Shown: positions 17,993-27,717, counted from the stretch's first letter. The stretch: 64,000 bases of DNA from Muribaculaceae bacterium (GCA_017443765.1 JAFSYB010000025.1:1-64000), one strand, 5' to 3'. Program-made: numbers and translations. Notes: a model not told the origin generated them from the sequence alone.

Positions 17993-18310
17993 ATGATGAA
18001 ACGTGTGTCTGTCATATTGCTTTTGGTGGCGTTGCTCGGGCTGTCGCCATTGCTGGCCAGCCAACAGGGCGTGGTTAGCGGTGCCCGCGTCGAGATGGCG
18101 TCGTCGGAACCCGCCGTGCAGGGTGGCGCTGGGCAGATCACTTTCACGGCTGGTGACAGCGAGGTGCTGTTCAACGTCTTTTCCATCACCGGCCAGCTGG
18201 TGCGCTCGGTGCGTGTGTCCGCTCACAGCAGGCTCACCGTGGAGATGCCCAAAGGCTTCTACATCGTGCGCTGCGGCAGCCGGTGGTCGCGCAAAGTGGT
18301 CGTGAAATGA
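17993..18310 (+). CDS. Mini-protein: signal peptide plus secretion-tail-like domain
   Basis: 105 residues from the ATG at 17993 (17996 also possible). A signal peptide (MMKRVSVILLLVALLGLSPLL) and a short linker lead into a domain reading VFSITGQLVRSV and MPKGFYIVRCGSRWSRKVVV. This resembles the C-terminal Por-secretion-tail-like domain usually attached to large Bacteroidetes surface proteins. Here there is no passenger domain. The stop codon overlaps the start of cls (ATGA), so the two are translationally coupled. The function is unknown. Confidence 0.7.
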   Translation: MMKRVSVILLLVALLGLSPLLASQQGVVSGARVEMASSEPAVQGGAGQITFTAGDSEVLFNVFSITGQLVRSVRVSAHSRLTVEMPKGFYIVRCGSRWSRKVVVK

Positions 18311-19758
18311 TTCTGGCCGAGTTGTTTCCCAACGCCACTTTGGTGTACAACGTCCTCTGGGGGTTGTACGTTATTGTTGTTGTCGGCACGGTGGTGGTGA
18401 TTGTGGGCGAGAACCGCAACCCGGTCAAGTCGCTGGCGTGGGTGACGGTGCTGCTGCTGCTTCCGGCACTGGGGTTGGTGCTATACCTGCTCTTCGGCCG
18501 GTCGATCAAGAAAGTGCACCTCATCTCGCGCAAGGACTTGCGGCGGCTCAGGACGGTTACCGACCCCGAGCAGGAGCCATTGCTCCCCGACACGTTCTCG
18601 CCGCTTGCGCAGCGACAAGTACGCCTGGCCCGCGAGCTGGCCGAAGTGCCGCTTTACGACGGAAACCACATCGACATCTTCACCGCCGGCCAGGAGAAGT
18701 TTGAGGCTCTCAAGCGCGACCTGCTCACGGCCCAAAGCTACATCTACCTGCAATACTACATTTTTGAGAACGACCGCATTGGGCATGAGATTCGCGACAT
18801 CCTGGTGGCCAAGGCCCGCGAGGGCGTGGAGGTGCGCGTGACCTACGACCACGTGGGCTCGTTCACCATCAATGCCGGCTTTTTCCGTCGTATGCGCCGC
18901 GAGGGTGTGGATGCCCACGCATTCCTGCGGCTGACCCCGACCCAGCTTGCCAACCGCCTGAACTGGCGCAACCACCGCAAGCTAGTGGTGATTGACGGCC
19001 GCGTGGGCTACATCGGGGGAATGAACATTGCCGACCGCTACGTGAGCGGCACGCGCACACGCAAACCCTGGCGCGACACGCACCTGCGGATTACCGGCCC
19101 GGCGGTGGCCGGACTGTGCCGGATGTTTGCCATCGACTGGAATTTCATGCGCCGCCAACTGCTCACCCCCTCCATACCGGCCATCGCCCCCCATGCGGTG
19201 CTGCCCGGCGGCGACCACGTGCAGGTGCTGCCCAGCGGGCCCACCGGCCAGTGGAGCAACATCATGACGGTGTTGCTCAAGGCCATTGCCGATGCCAAGC
19301 AGTGCGTTTGGATTCAGACCCCCTATTTCCTGCCCAACGATGCCCTGCTCAAGACGCTGCAAACGACCGCGCTGGGCGGGGTTGATGTGCGCCTGATGAT
19401 GCCCCGCCATTGCGACAGCCGGTTGCTCAAGCTGGCCGCCGGGAGCTATCTCAAGGAGTGCCTGCTCGCCGGCGTAAAGGTGTTCTTCTACGAGCCTACC
19501 ATGCTGCACAGCAAAATGATTTTGGTGGACGACGACTTTGTGACCACCGGAAGCACCAACTTCGACTTCCGCAGCTTTGAGCACAACTTCGAGGGCAATG
19601 TGCTTGTGTACAGCCGTGAGTTCAACCAGCGAATGCGTGAGGTGTTCCTGGCCGATAAGCGCCACAGCACGCGCATCATCCTCAGCCACTGGCGTCGCCG
19701 CCCCCTGGTGGTCAAGGCAGCCGAGAGCATCGTGAGGCTACTGAGCCCGATACTGTAG
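18307..19758 (+). CDS. cls: Cardiolipin synthase
   Basis: 483 residues from the ATG at 18307. Two N-terminal transmembrane segments precede two phospholipase-D HKD motifs: NHRKLVVIDGRVGYIGGMN near residue 220 and LHSKMILVDDDFVTTGSTNFD near 400. It condenses phosphatidylglycerol (or related lipids) into cardiolipin at the inner membrane. Length and architecture are those of ClsA-type enzymes. It overlaps the upstream mini-protein by 4 bp. Confidence 0.95.
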   Translation: MILAELFPNATLVYNVLWGLYVIVVVGTVVVIVGENRNPVKSLAWVTVLLLLPALGLVLYLLFGRSIKKVHLISRKDLRRLRTVTDPEQEPLLPDTFSPLAQRQVRLARELAEVPLYDGNHIDIFTAGQEKFEALKRDLLTAQSYIYLQYYIFENDRIGHEIRDILVAKAREGVEVRVTYDHVGSFTINAGFFRRMRREGVDAHAFLRLTPTQLANRLNWRNHRKLVVIDGRVGYIGGMNIADRYVSGTRTRKPWRDTHLRITGPAVAGLCRMFAIDWNFMRRQLLTPSIPAIAPHAVLPGGDHVQVLPSGPTGQWSNIMTVLLKAIADAKQCVWIQTPYFLPNDALLKTLQTTALGGVDVRLMMPRHCDSRLLKLAAGSYLKECLLAGVKVFFYEPTMLHSKMILVDDDFVTTGSTNFDFRSFEHNFEGNVLVYSREFNQRMREVFLADKRHSTRIILSHWRRRPLVVKAAESIVRLLSPIL

Positions 19759-19866
19759 GTTCAGCGAATCATGCTCGGGTTCGACATGGCCCCGCCGCAG
19801 GCCGCAGGCCATGGGACGCATATAGGCTCCGCGACGAACAGGAAAAACAGCATCAACAAATTTTGT

Positions 19867-19904
19867 CAACCGCAATCAAGGGCTTGTGCTCTTACGTCTT
19901 TTTT
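19867..19904 (-). repeat. Single unit of the 31-bp intergenic repeat family
   Basis: CAACCGCAATCAAGGGCTTG followed by TGCTCTTACGTCTTTTTT is the reverse complement of the units at 22016-22201 and 30417-30478. It lies between the convergent ends of cls and speA, with a T-run on the plus strand that might help termination. Confidence 0.75.
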
Positions 19905-19949
19905 GGGCGTTATGCAAGCGGCCGGGGTCGTGGCGTTGTGTGGCAAGGG

Positions 19950-21860
19950 TCAGTTTTTCTCTAAATAGGTGTAGCCGTAAAGTCCGCTGCGGTAGTTGCG
20001 CACGAACTCGTTGCCCTCGTCGGCGGTGATTTTGCCGGTGCGTACGCTGTCGGTGACCCAGGTTTCGACGTTTCGCACGAGCTGCTTGGGCGAGAACTGC
20101 ACATACTCCAGCACCTCGGCCACGCTCTCGCCGTCGATCACCTGATTGATTTCGTAGTGGTCTTTAAACACGTCGATGTGTACGGCGTTGGTGTCGCCGA
20201 AGAGGTTGTGCATATCTCCCAGGATTTCCTGGTAGGCGCCCACGAGGAACACGCCCAGGTAGTAGGGCTGTCCGGGCTTGAGCTTGTGCACGGGCAGCGA
20301 GTGTGAAATGCCCTGGGGCGAGATGAAGTTGGCAATCTTTCCGTCGCTGTCGCAGGTGATGTCCTGTACGCTGGCCAGTCGGTCGGGTTGCTCGCCCAGT
20401 CGCTGTAGCGGCATCACGGGGAACACCTGGTCGATGGCCCAGGAATCGGGAAGCGACTGGAAGAGTGAGAAGTTGCAGAAGTATTTCTCGGGTAGCATCT
20501 TTGCCACGGCTCGCAGCTCCTCGGGTGCGTGCTTCATGCCCTCGGCGATGGAGCTCACGTCGCGTGCCACACTCCAAAAGAGCTTCTCCACCATGGCTCG
20601 CGTGCGGAGGTCGATGAGCCCGAGGCTGAACATGTTCAGAGCCTCGTCGCGGATTTGCAGCGCGTCGTGCCAGTCCTCGAGCAGGCGGGCCTTGTTGATT
20701 TTGTCCCAGATTTCGTGGAGGTCGCGCACGAGCTCGTTGTCGGTGTCGGTCACGGTGTCGGTGTCCTCGTCCCACTCGGGCAGTCCGGCCGTGCCCAGCA
20801 CGTTCATCACCAGCACCGAGTGGTGAGCCGTGAGCGAACGGCCGCTCTCGTTGATGATGTTGGGGTGCGGAATTTCGTTTTTGTTACTGGCATCGACAAA
20901 GGTGTAGACCGCGTCGTTGACATACTCCTGAATGCTGTAGTTCATTGAGTATCCGCTGGCACTGTTGCGTGTGCCGTCGTAGTCCACACCCAGTCCGCCG
21001 CCGATGTCGACAAACTCGGGCTGGAATCCCATCTTGCTCAGCTGGACGTAGAACTGCGCCGCCTCGCGCAGGGCGTTCTTGATGCGCCTGATTTTGGTCA
21101 CCTGGCTGCCAATGTGGAAGTGAGTGAGCTTGAGGCAGTCGGTGAGGCCTTTCTCGTTGAGGAAGTCGAGCGCGGTGAAGAGTTCGCTGGTGTTCAGCCC
21201 AAACTTGCTTCGGTCGCCTCCGCTCTCCTCCCACTTGCCGCTGCCGCTGCTCGACAGCTTGATGCGAACGCCGATGTTGGGCCTGATGCCCAGCCGCTGG
21301 GCCACCTCGCCAATCAGGGTGAGCTCATTGAGCTTTTCCACCACAAGGTAGATGCGCCGGCCCATCTTCTGGGCCAGCAGGGCCATCTCGATGTAACTCT
21401 CGTCCTTGTAGCCGTTGCAGATAATCATCGACTTGTCGCTGATGCCGGCCATGTTGATGGCCAGCACGGCGTGCAGCTCGGGTTTGCTGCCGGCCTCCAA
21501 GCCGATGTTGAATTTCTTGCCGTGGCCCACAATCTCCTCCACCACCTGGCGCATCTGGTTCACCTTGATGGGGTAGATAACAAAGTTCTCGCCCGTGTAG
21601 TCGTACTCCTTGGCTGCTTTCTTGAAGCAGCTGGCGATTTTCTCGATGCGGTTGTCGAGGATGTCGGGGAAGCGCAGCAGTGTGGGTGCGGTGACATTGC
21701 GCGTGCGCAGCTCTTCCATCACTTCCACCAAGTCCACCGACACGCAGCTCTGCTTAGGTGTCACGGTGACGTGGCCCTGTTCGTTGATGGAGAAATATTT
21801 CAGGCCCCAGCCTTTGATGTTGTAGAGTTCGGCGCTGTCGTCGATGCGCCACTTGTTCAT
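19950..21860 (-). CDS. speA: Biosynthetic arginine decarboxylase
   Basis: 636 residues from the ATG at 21860 (MNKWRIDDSAELYNIKGWG); an ATG at 21869 is also in frame, but family members begin at this point. A PLP-dependent fold-III decarboxylase: YPIKVNQMRQVVEEIV holds the PLP lysine near residue 104, EAGSKPELHAVL and VDIGGGLGVDYDG follow, and the C-terminal half matches SpeA. It converts arginine to agmatine, the first step of putrescine and spermidine synthesis. A -7-like TAATTTTG lies at 21920-21913. No agmatine deiminase gene is adjacent. Confidence 0.95.
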   Translation of the reverse strand: MNKWRIDDSAELYNIKGWGLKYFSINEQGHVTVTPKQSCVSVDLVEVMEELRTRNVTAPTLLRFPDILDNRIEKIASCFKKAAKEYDYTGENFVIYPIKVNQMRQVVEEIVGHGKKFNIGLEAGSKPELHAVLAINMAGISDKSMIICNGYKDESYIEMALLAQKMGRRIYLVVEKLNELTLIGEVAQRLGIRPNIGVRIKLSSSGSGKWEESGGDRSKFGLNTSELFTALDFLNEKGLTDCLKLTHFHIGSQVTKIRRIKNALREAAQFYVQLSKMGFQPEFVDIGGGLGVDYDGTRNSASGYSMNYSIQEYVNDAVYTFVDASNKNEIPHPNIINESGRSLTAHHSVLVMNVLGTAGLPEWDEDTDTVTDTDNELVRDLHEIWDKINKARLLEDWHDALQIRDEALNMFSLGLIDLRTRAMVEKLFWSVARDVSSIAEGMKHAPEELRAVAKMLPEKYFCNFSLFQSLPDSWAIDQVFPVMPLQRLGEQPDRLASVQDITCDSDGKIANFISPQGISHSLPVHKLKPGQPYYLGVFLVGAYQEILGDMHNLFGDTNAVHIDVFKDHYEINQVIDGESVAEVLEYVQFSPKQLVRNVETWVTDSVRTGKITADEGNEFVRNYRSGLYGYTYLEKN

Positions 21861-22015
21861 TCCAGTCACGGCAATTGCAGTTATTGGCGGTTCAACATTC
21901 CATTTCGGTTTGCAAAATTACTGCTTTTTTTAATATAGTCAGCGATATGGCCGCTTTTTTTGCGTGAGCCAATTCATGGATCAGCTTCGGCAAGGCTGGA
22001 AGAGCTATAAAAGAC

Positions 22016-22265
22016 AGAAGAACAAAAGCCTTTGACTGCGGTTGGCAGAAGAACAAAAGCCTTTGATTGCGGTTGACAGAAGAACAAAAGCCTTTGACTG
22101 CGGTTGGCAGAAAAACAAAAGCCTTTGATTGTGGTTGGCAGAAAAAGAAAAGCCCTTGACTGCGGTTGGCAGAAGAACAAAAGCCCTTGACTGCGGTTGG
22201 CAGAAGAATATATGGTGGTTTGATTCGGTTTCTGTTATCCGCATTTTGTTGCGCTGCGATTTGGG
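22016..22265 (+). repeat. 31-bp tandem repeat array (6 units) with conserved tail
   Basis: Six consecutive 31-bp units begin at 22016, 22047, 22078, 22109, 22140 and 22171, each with AGCCYTTGAYTGYGGTTGRC. A tail at 22202-22265 (AGAATATATGG, then TTGATTCGGTTTCTGTTATCC) also follows the copy at 30479. There are no spacers, so it is not CRISPR. With a hairpin at 22337-22371 it accounts for most of the gene-free stretch 21861-22401. Confidence 0.92.
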
Positions 22266-22336
22266 GCGGCGTTTATCCTGATGTCGGAGCGGTGCTTGTG
22301 GGCGCGATGTTGGTAAACCGGGTGTTCGTTAGGCAA

Positions 22337-22371
22337 GCGGGGCCGCCCCCATTGCTTGGGAGCGGCCCCGC
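22337..22371 (-). terminator. GC-rich hairpin downstream of the DUF2135-like gene
   Basis: GCGGGGCCGC (22337-22346) pairs perfectly with GCGGCCCCGC (22362-22371). It starts 31 bp past the minus-strand stop. There is no U-run. Confidence 0.5.
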
Positions 22372-22401
22372 CGTTTAGTGCTAAACAGCGCGTGGTTCAG
22401 C

Positions 22402-23406
22402 TCACTTTTGGCTCATGCGCTCGATGTAGCGAGCCTCCTCCATCTTGTCGGCCTCGGCCTCGGTGATGGGGCTGGGGTTGAAGTGGAGCTTCGACACGGT
22501 GCGGCGGGCTGCTGCGGCCTGCTCGGGCGTAATCACAAAGGTCATCACCTCGGTCATGTCACCATTGCCAGCGCCGGCTGCATAGACACCGGTGGCCGGG
22601 TTGCGCCCTGTAGCCACGCGAATCAGCTCGTTGTTGTAGCGCGTCAGGATAGCCCAGCTGGTGGGAATCGAAGCATCGCAGTTCTCATACATGTCCACCT
22701 TCACGGTGTAGGTGCCCGGCTCAATCAGCTCACTGGGAATCACGATGTTCTCGTTGTTCAGGTGGTCGATGCTGCAGCCGGGGTTGGAATCATGATCCAA
22801 ACCGTATTCGCCAGTGGTGCCGTCGGCCTTGGTGTAAGAGCCGCCACGGTTTCTGTAGTAGATGTGTGTGCCGCCAGGGGTGAACAGGTGCAAATCCACA
22901 TCCTTGTCGTTGTTGAACGTCAGGTTGATGGTCAAGTCGCCAGCCAAGCTCTCGACGAAATCAATCTCGGTCTCGTAGGGCGTTGTGGTGTTGCCCTCAT
23001 CATCCTGGGCAGCCACAAGCATAATCATACCCTCTTCCAGGCCGGTGCTGTAGTTGATGGGAATGATGTAGGTGTGGTAGTCGCCCTGCTGGGTCTGCGA
23101 GCTGGGAGTGCAAGTCCAGTAGCCATCGATGCCGCGCAGGCCGATGTAGAAGCGGTTGTAGGTGCGCTGGGTGACCACGGTCACGAAGTTCATGCCGCCA
23201 GCCAGAGCGCGGGCGTTGATGCTGAAGCCGTCGATTTGGTCATTGGTGGTGGCCTGCGGGAACGTGCCCTCGGTGAAGGTGGCGTTCTCGATGGTGAAGT
23301 AGCGATTCTCGACCTGCTCCTGCAGGCTTTCGTCATCGCTGCCGCAAGCCACTAAGGCAGCGGTGATTCCGGCCAGAGCCAGAAATGAAAACAAATACTT
23401 TTTCAT
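22402..23406 (-). CDS. Lipoprotein with DUF2135/YfaP-like domain
   Basis: 334 residues from the ATG at 23406. The signal peptide ends in a lipobox (AALVACGSDDE). The central part reads DVDLHLFTPGGTHIYY, YGLDHDSNPGCSIDH, ENIVIP and PGTYTVKVDMYENC, the pattern of DUF2135/YfaP domains (DvDLHv-x-P-x-G, then D-x2-G-x-GPENI). The C-terminus is an amphipathic, charged stretch. It is probably exposed on the outer membrane. It lies 20 bp downstream of the 1016-residue secreted protein and is likely co-transcribed with it. The molecular role is unknown. Confidence 0.75.
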   Translation of the reverse strand: MKKYLFSFLALAGITAALVACGSDDESLQEQVENRYFTIENATFTEGTFPQATTNDQIDGFSINARALAGGMNFVTVVTQRTYNRFYIGLRGIDGYWTCTPSSQTQQGDYHTYIIPINYSTGLEEGMIMLVAAQDDEGNTTTPYETEIDFVESLAGDLTINLTFNNDKDVDLHLFTPGGTHIYYRNRGGSYTKADGTTGEYGLDHDSNPGCSIDHLNNENIVIPSELIEPGTYTVKVDMYENCDASIPTSWAILTRYNNELIRVATGRNPATGVYAAGAGNGDMTEVMTFVITPEQAAAARRTVSKLHFNPSPITEAEADKMEEARYIERMSQK

Positions 23407-23426
23407 AATAAGAATAATTAATTGTT

Positions 23427-26400
23427 TTATGGAATAATAATATTGATTTCTCCGTTGTCGTAAATCGGGCCTTGCATTGCGGGTGCCTGCAATGCCGGTG
23501 CAGCCGATGTGCCGCTGTGATAGGTGCAGCCGGTAAACACCGTTGAGTTGTGCAGATACTCGGCCCACCCCAGTGTGCACAGCCCGGTGTTGTGAGTGGT
23601 ATCGGTGGTTTGCAGGCGCACAATGAAGTCGCCCGACAACGCATTATTGTAGTAATAATTCATGGTGATGACATTAGGTCCATCGGCAGGACGCACAATT
23701 CGCTGGGGCGAGGCTGGCAAGCTGGCCCAGCCATTGCCTTCGCCCAAAGTGCTAACCTGCTGCCAATAGGCACCGCCCACCGTACACACAAACCGGAACG
23801 AGGACTTATATTTATAAATCTGCCCATTGTAGGTGACATCCTGCGTTGTGCCGGAGAAAGTGACATCGTTGAGCTCCAGCGAAATGTTGTCGGGGTAAGC
23901 CAGCGCAAATTCCTGCCATTCGCCAGTCACAGTCTCGTGTGTGGTTTTGTAAGTAGCGTAGGCGCAAATTTTCAATGTGTGGCTCGGCACATCGGCAACG
24001 ATGGGAATCGTGACGGCAGCGGTGGCGGGCTTGCCGTTGCAAGAATACTGCACCTGTGTGACCCCGTCAGCCCCAACATAAATGACCCCCCAAGCCTCCA
24101 CCTTGTCGGGGTCGGGAATCGAAGGCGTGGCCTGCACCCAGTATTTGCAGGTGTGCTTCACCCCGTTGAACTCATAGGCGTCGGGGTGGTTGAGCGGCAG
24201 GTAACTCGCCTTACTTACCGTGGCGGTTTTCACGCTCACGCCGCCCGGCACGGTGAACGTGTAGTCGCACGTGGTGGCTTCCTGTTCCCATTCTTTTCCA
24301 AACAAACTGGCCATTACTGTGGGCCGGCAGGTATAGGTGGTCCCTGGCGTGAGTGAGCTAATAGGCATTTGGAGTTGGTTGAGGTTCCACGATTTCTCCC
24401 ACCAGTACTTGTTGGTTGAGAGTACATGGCGTATTTCGTTGTTTTGCGAATCATATAGTTTCATGCCCAGTTTCATGGGGATTGGGCAGTTGTGCTCCGG
24501 CTTCATCAGCAGGATGTTGGGGTCATCAGGATTTGGATAGGGCGTGGTGAGGCCAGGAAAAGCGTAGAATGTGCATAAGTCGGCCTCGGCCAAGGGGAAC
24601 GTGGAAGAGGCTGTGAGCAGGTCAAGGTCGAAGATTGTGGCTTTCGTCTTGAGGTCGGCATACCATTTTAAGCCCACACTAACATCTTTCAAAGCCTCGA
24701 ACCAGCGCCATTGTCCACTTTGCAGCAAGTCATCGAGGGTGACACCGGCCTGGCCTGAGAGTTTAAGCCCCGTTTCCAGATTAACCGATGCGCTCACTTT
24801 TTCGCTGAACAACTGAAGCACGGGCTTCACATAGAAACCAGCCTTGATAGAGCCTTTCAGATAGATTCCCAGATGCGGCTTCCCCTGGTCAATGACTTCG
24901 CTATAGCATTGTTTGAGGTCGGGTGTCACCATGGGCAAAGATGTCAACGCAGTTGCCGTTAATCCGCCTGCCGAGAACGAGATGCGCTGGTGGACCTTCA
25001 TCTCGCGCACACCGCCCTCAAGGCTGAACTCGCCTTCGGGCTTGCCGATGTAGGGGCCGAATTTGATAACAACAATTCCGGGCACAACGTCATATCTCCA
25101 TTTGGGGTCAAGCCAGTGTTCGTCTTCTTTTTTCTGCTCATTATTGAGGAAATCCACGATTTGCTTCTCGTTTTCCGCTATGTTTGAGCCGAGCGTGAAA
25201 GACCATTCAATGTCGTTATGCTGCAGGAACACATCGGCATGCGCATTATAGGTGAAAGGGTCGATACGAACCCACCAAGCCACGGTTACTTTGGGTTTTT
25301 TAGAAGTGATTTCAAACACATTGCCCACCTCAAGTGGGAGGATGGGAATTTGGAAATAGAATGGCTCACCTTGGTAGCCATCGGTCATGAACGACCACAC
25401 ATCGTTTAGCACCGAACGTCGGCGGTCGATGCGCCCAGGAGCCAGTTGCGGGGCATTGGCATCGTCGGTGGTCTCGGACCTGCCAGCAATCAGAATCTGC
25501 TTGAACACATCTCCCACCCTGGCCTCGGAGCAAGAAACAAGCACGTTGCCGCCAGGCAGCGTAGCCAGTGTGTCAACGACACCACTAAAGCCAAGCTCAA
25601 GGGGCGACTGGTGCACATCGGAAATAACCGTTTGGCCAATTGCGGGAAGCATGGTTGTCGGGGTGTTGGCCAGGAAAACCAGCGTGCTGTCGGTGCTTGC
25701 GACTATCCAGGGCAAATGGGCGGCAGTGATGTGATAAAGATCGTCGCGCAATTCAGGCCGAGGCGCTTGGAAAGTCAAGGAGTCGATTCCCGCAAGGGGG
25801 ATGCGGTAAACATTGTCGGTAGTCCACACTTCTTGAACAATGGCATTGTCGTACCACAAGCTATCGGTACCCAAAGTGCTGAACTGGATACTGTCGATGT
25901 CTTGATGCACAAAAGCATTGAAATCGCCGTCGTTCCGATAAACGAAGATGGCATAAGGATTTGCGTTGTCGGCCTTTGTTTCAGCAGTTTTCCGTGCCAA
26001 TTTCTGCAAGTGGCTCTCGTTGGCAAAATAGACGCGATAGAGTTTTTCCATAGAGTGATGCCACGTCTCATAGCGAGAACGAACCACCAAGTTGCCACGG
26101 TCAAATTTGATGACCGGCTGGTCGGCCAGTGGCGTGACTGTGCGCGTGCCGTCGCGAAGCTCGACAACCAATGTGAGGGGTTGAACATGATGCAAGTCCT
26201 TGCGCATCATGTGGTTGATGACGGCATTCAGGTCGTCAACGTCAATAACGCTGTCGCGGTTGCAGTCGGCATGGTTCCACGCCCTGCCTGTGAGCTCTTG
26301 CTTATGAACCATCTGGTTGATGATTGAGTTCACATCGTCAATGTCAACAACGCGGTCGTCGTTCACATCTCCGGGCATATACGGATTGTAGGGGGCTTGC

Positions 26401-26477
26401 CGTGGCTGGGCAACGGCCACTGACCACGCCGCCAACGCAAATAGCATCACTAACAGGTGCAGCAATTGTCGATTCAT
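23427..26477 (-). CDS. Large secreted protein with N-terminal dockerin-like pair
   Basis: 1016 residues. The signal peptide (MNRQLLHLLVMLFALAAW) is followed at once by two dockerin-like loops at 36-57 (GDVNDDRVVDIDDVN) and 70-92 (ADCNRDSVIDVDDLN). The next part reads VVELRDGTRTVTPLADQPVIKFD, a layout seen in Bacteroidales proteins where a short beta domain follows such loops. The rest is beta-rich without a family I recognise and includes several GxTYTC-type strands typical of Ig/FN3-like folds. The extreme C-terminus (NGEINIIIP) is not an obvious sorting tail. The GC content here is lower than in the neighbours, which may indicate a different origin. Confidence 0.7.
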   Translation of the reverse strand: MNRQLLHLLVMLFALAAWSVAVAQPRQAPYNPYMPGDVNDDRVVDIDDVNSIINQMVHKQELTGRAWNHADCNRDSVIDVDDLNAVINHMMRKDLHHVQPLTLVVELRDGTRTVTPLADQPVIKFDRGNLVVRSRYETWHHSMEKLYRVYFANESHLQKLARKTAETKADNANPYAIFVYRNDGDFNAFVHQDIDSIQFSTLGTDSLWYDNAIVQEVWTTDNVYRIPLAGIDSLTFQAPRPELRDDLYHITAAHLPWIVASTDSTLVFLANTPTTMLPAIGQTVISDVHQSPLELGFSGVVDTLATLPGGNVLVSCSEARVGDVFKQILIAGRSETTDDANAPQLAPGRIDRRRSVLNDVWSFMTDGYQGEPFYFQIPILPLEVGNVFEITSKKPKVTVAWWVRIDPFTYNAHADVFLQHNDIEWSFTLGSNIAENEKQIVDFLNNEQKKEDEHWLDPKWRYDVVPGIVVIKFGPYIGKPEGEFSLEGGVREMKVHQRISFSAGGLTATALTSLPMVTPDLKQCYSEVIDQGKPHLGIYLKGSIKAGFYVKPVLQLFSEKVSASVNLETGLKLSGQAGVTLDDLLQSGQWRWFEALKDVSVGLKWYADLKTKATIFDLDLLTASSTFPLAEADLCTFYAFPGLTTPYPNPDDPNILLMKPEHNCPIPMKLGMKLYDSQNNEIRHVLSTNKYWWEKSWNLNQLQMPISSLTPGTTYTCRPTVMASLFGKEWEQEATTCDYTFTVPGGVSVKTATVSKASYLPLNHPDAYEFNGVKHTCKYWVQATPSIPDPDKVEAWGVIYVGADGVTQVQYSCNGKPATAAVTIPIVADVPSHTLKICAYATYKTTHETVTGEWQEFALAYPDNISLELNDVTFSGTTQDVTYNGQIYKYKSSFRFVCTVGGAYWQQVSTLGEGNGWASLPASPQRIVRPADGPNVITMNYYYNNALSGDFIVRLQTTDTTHNTGLCTLGWAEYLHNSTVFTGCTYHSGTSAAPALQAPAMQGPIYDNGEINIIIP

Positions 26478-26586
26478 TACGTGTAATCTAAATTATAGCA
26501 TCGTCTTTTTTACGCCGCAAAATTACACTATATTTTGCTACTTCTTGATTATGGAGCCATAATTTAATTATAATTAACAAACAGAA

Positions 26587-27717
26587 TCAATCTTTAATTA
26601 AATAGCCATTCGCCTCAACGAAGGCCGACAACTCGTAGAGGGCTGGCAAGGCGCGGCCGGTGCGGTTGTCGAACAGCCCCCGGTTCAAGGCACCGCGCCG
26701 ACAGGGAAGGCCGTGGGCGTTCTCCTCGGGAAACCACCAGAACAGCCCGGCCACGTTGGAGTGCCGGAGCAGCTCGGCCACCAGTGCGGCGGCAAACTGC
26801 CGCTGCCCCTGTATGGTGCCGGGAGGGCATTGCGAGAAATCCTCGTCGCCCCGGCTCATGCCGTCGTGCTCGTAGTAGTAAGCCGCCTCCACCATCATCA
26901 CCGGCTTGCGGGGGAACGTGGCGGCCAGGCTGTCGAGGGTGGCGCCCAGGTTCTTGATGGTGCCGTGCCACATGGGGTAATAGCTCAGGCCGATGATGTC
27001 GTAGTCGAGCCCGGCATCGTCGAGATGGCGGTAGTAGGAGCGTGTCACGGGCCATTGGCCGGCTTTCTCGGTGTGGATGATGATTTGAGCGTCGGGGCAC
27101 ACGTCACGGCAGGCGCGGCAACCGGCGGCGAGCAACCCGGCGAGCACCTCCCAGTTGCCGCTCCCGGTGGGGTCGACATGGCCCACGGGCCAACATAAGC
27201 CGTTGGTAATCTCGTTACCCACCTGAATCATGGCGGGAGTGGCACCGGCCTGGCGCAGCACGGCAAGGCACCGGCGCGTGTAGTGGTAGATGCTGTCGGC
27301 CAGGGCAGTGCCGTCGAGGCGCTGCCAGCGCAGCGGCGTGTACTGCTTGCCCGGGTCGGCCCACGTGTCGCTGTAGTGGAAGTCGAGCATCACCTCAAAG
27401 CCGCTCTGCTTGATGGTGCGGCACAGGCTGGCCACATAGTCCAGGTCCTGGCACACCCCCTCGTCGCGGTGTGTGGGGCTGGCATTAGCCGGGTCGACAA
27501 ACAGACGCACGCGCATCATGTTCCAGCCCTGCTGGCGAAAGAGGTCGTAGGGGTTGATGGCGTTACCGGCCGAATCGCGGTAGACCGCGCCCTGCCGTTG
27601 CAGCGCGGGCAGCATCGAGATGTCGCCACCCAGCCAACGGCAGTCGATGGCCAGTGCCGACGGCACAAACAGCAAAGCGACAATGAGCCAAATCAGCGGT
27701 TTTCTCATCGGGGTCAT
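26587..27717 (-). CDS. GH53 arabinogalactan endo-beta-1,4-galactanase
   Basis: 376 residues from the ATG at 27717 (27708 also possible), with a signal peptide. GH53 features include GGDISMLPALQRQGAVY at the mature N-terminus, WNMMRVRLFVDPANASP, LDFHYSDTWADPGKQ, the acid/base motif IQVGNEITNGLCWP and the nucleophile region VMMVEAAYYYEHDG. It should cleave beta-1,4-galactan side chains of pectin outside the cell or in the periplasm. There is no SusC/D pair nearby, so this is not a full polysaccharide utilisation locus. It is divergent from the GH20 gene. Confidence 0.93.
   Translation of the reverse strand: MTPMRKPLIWLIVALLFVPSALAIDCRWLGGDISMLPALQRQGAVYRDSAGNAINPYDLFRQQGWNMMRVRLFVDPANASPTHRDEGVCQDLDYVASLCRTIKQSGFEVMLDFHYSDTWADPGKQYTPLRWQRLDGTALADSIYHYTRRCLAVLRQAGATPAMIQVGNEITNGLCWPVGHVDPTGSGNWEVLAGLLAAGCRACRDVCPDAQIIIHTEKAGQWPVTRSYYRHLDDAGLDYDIIGLSYYPMWHGTIKNLGATLDSLAATFPRKPVMMVEAAYYYEHDGMSRGDEDFSQCPPGTIQGQRQFAAALVAELLRHSNVAGLFWWFPEENAHGLPCRRGALNRGLFDNRTGRALPALYELSAFVEANGYLIKD

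Noticed and set aside
22016-22201. CRISPR array
   Set aside because: The 31-bp units are directly contiguous with no unique spacers, and no cas genes are nearby.
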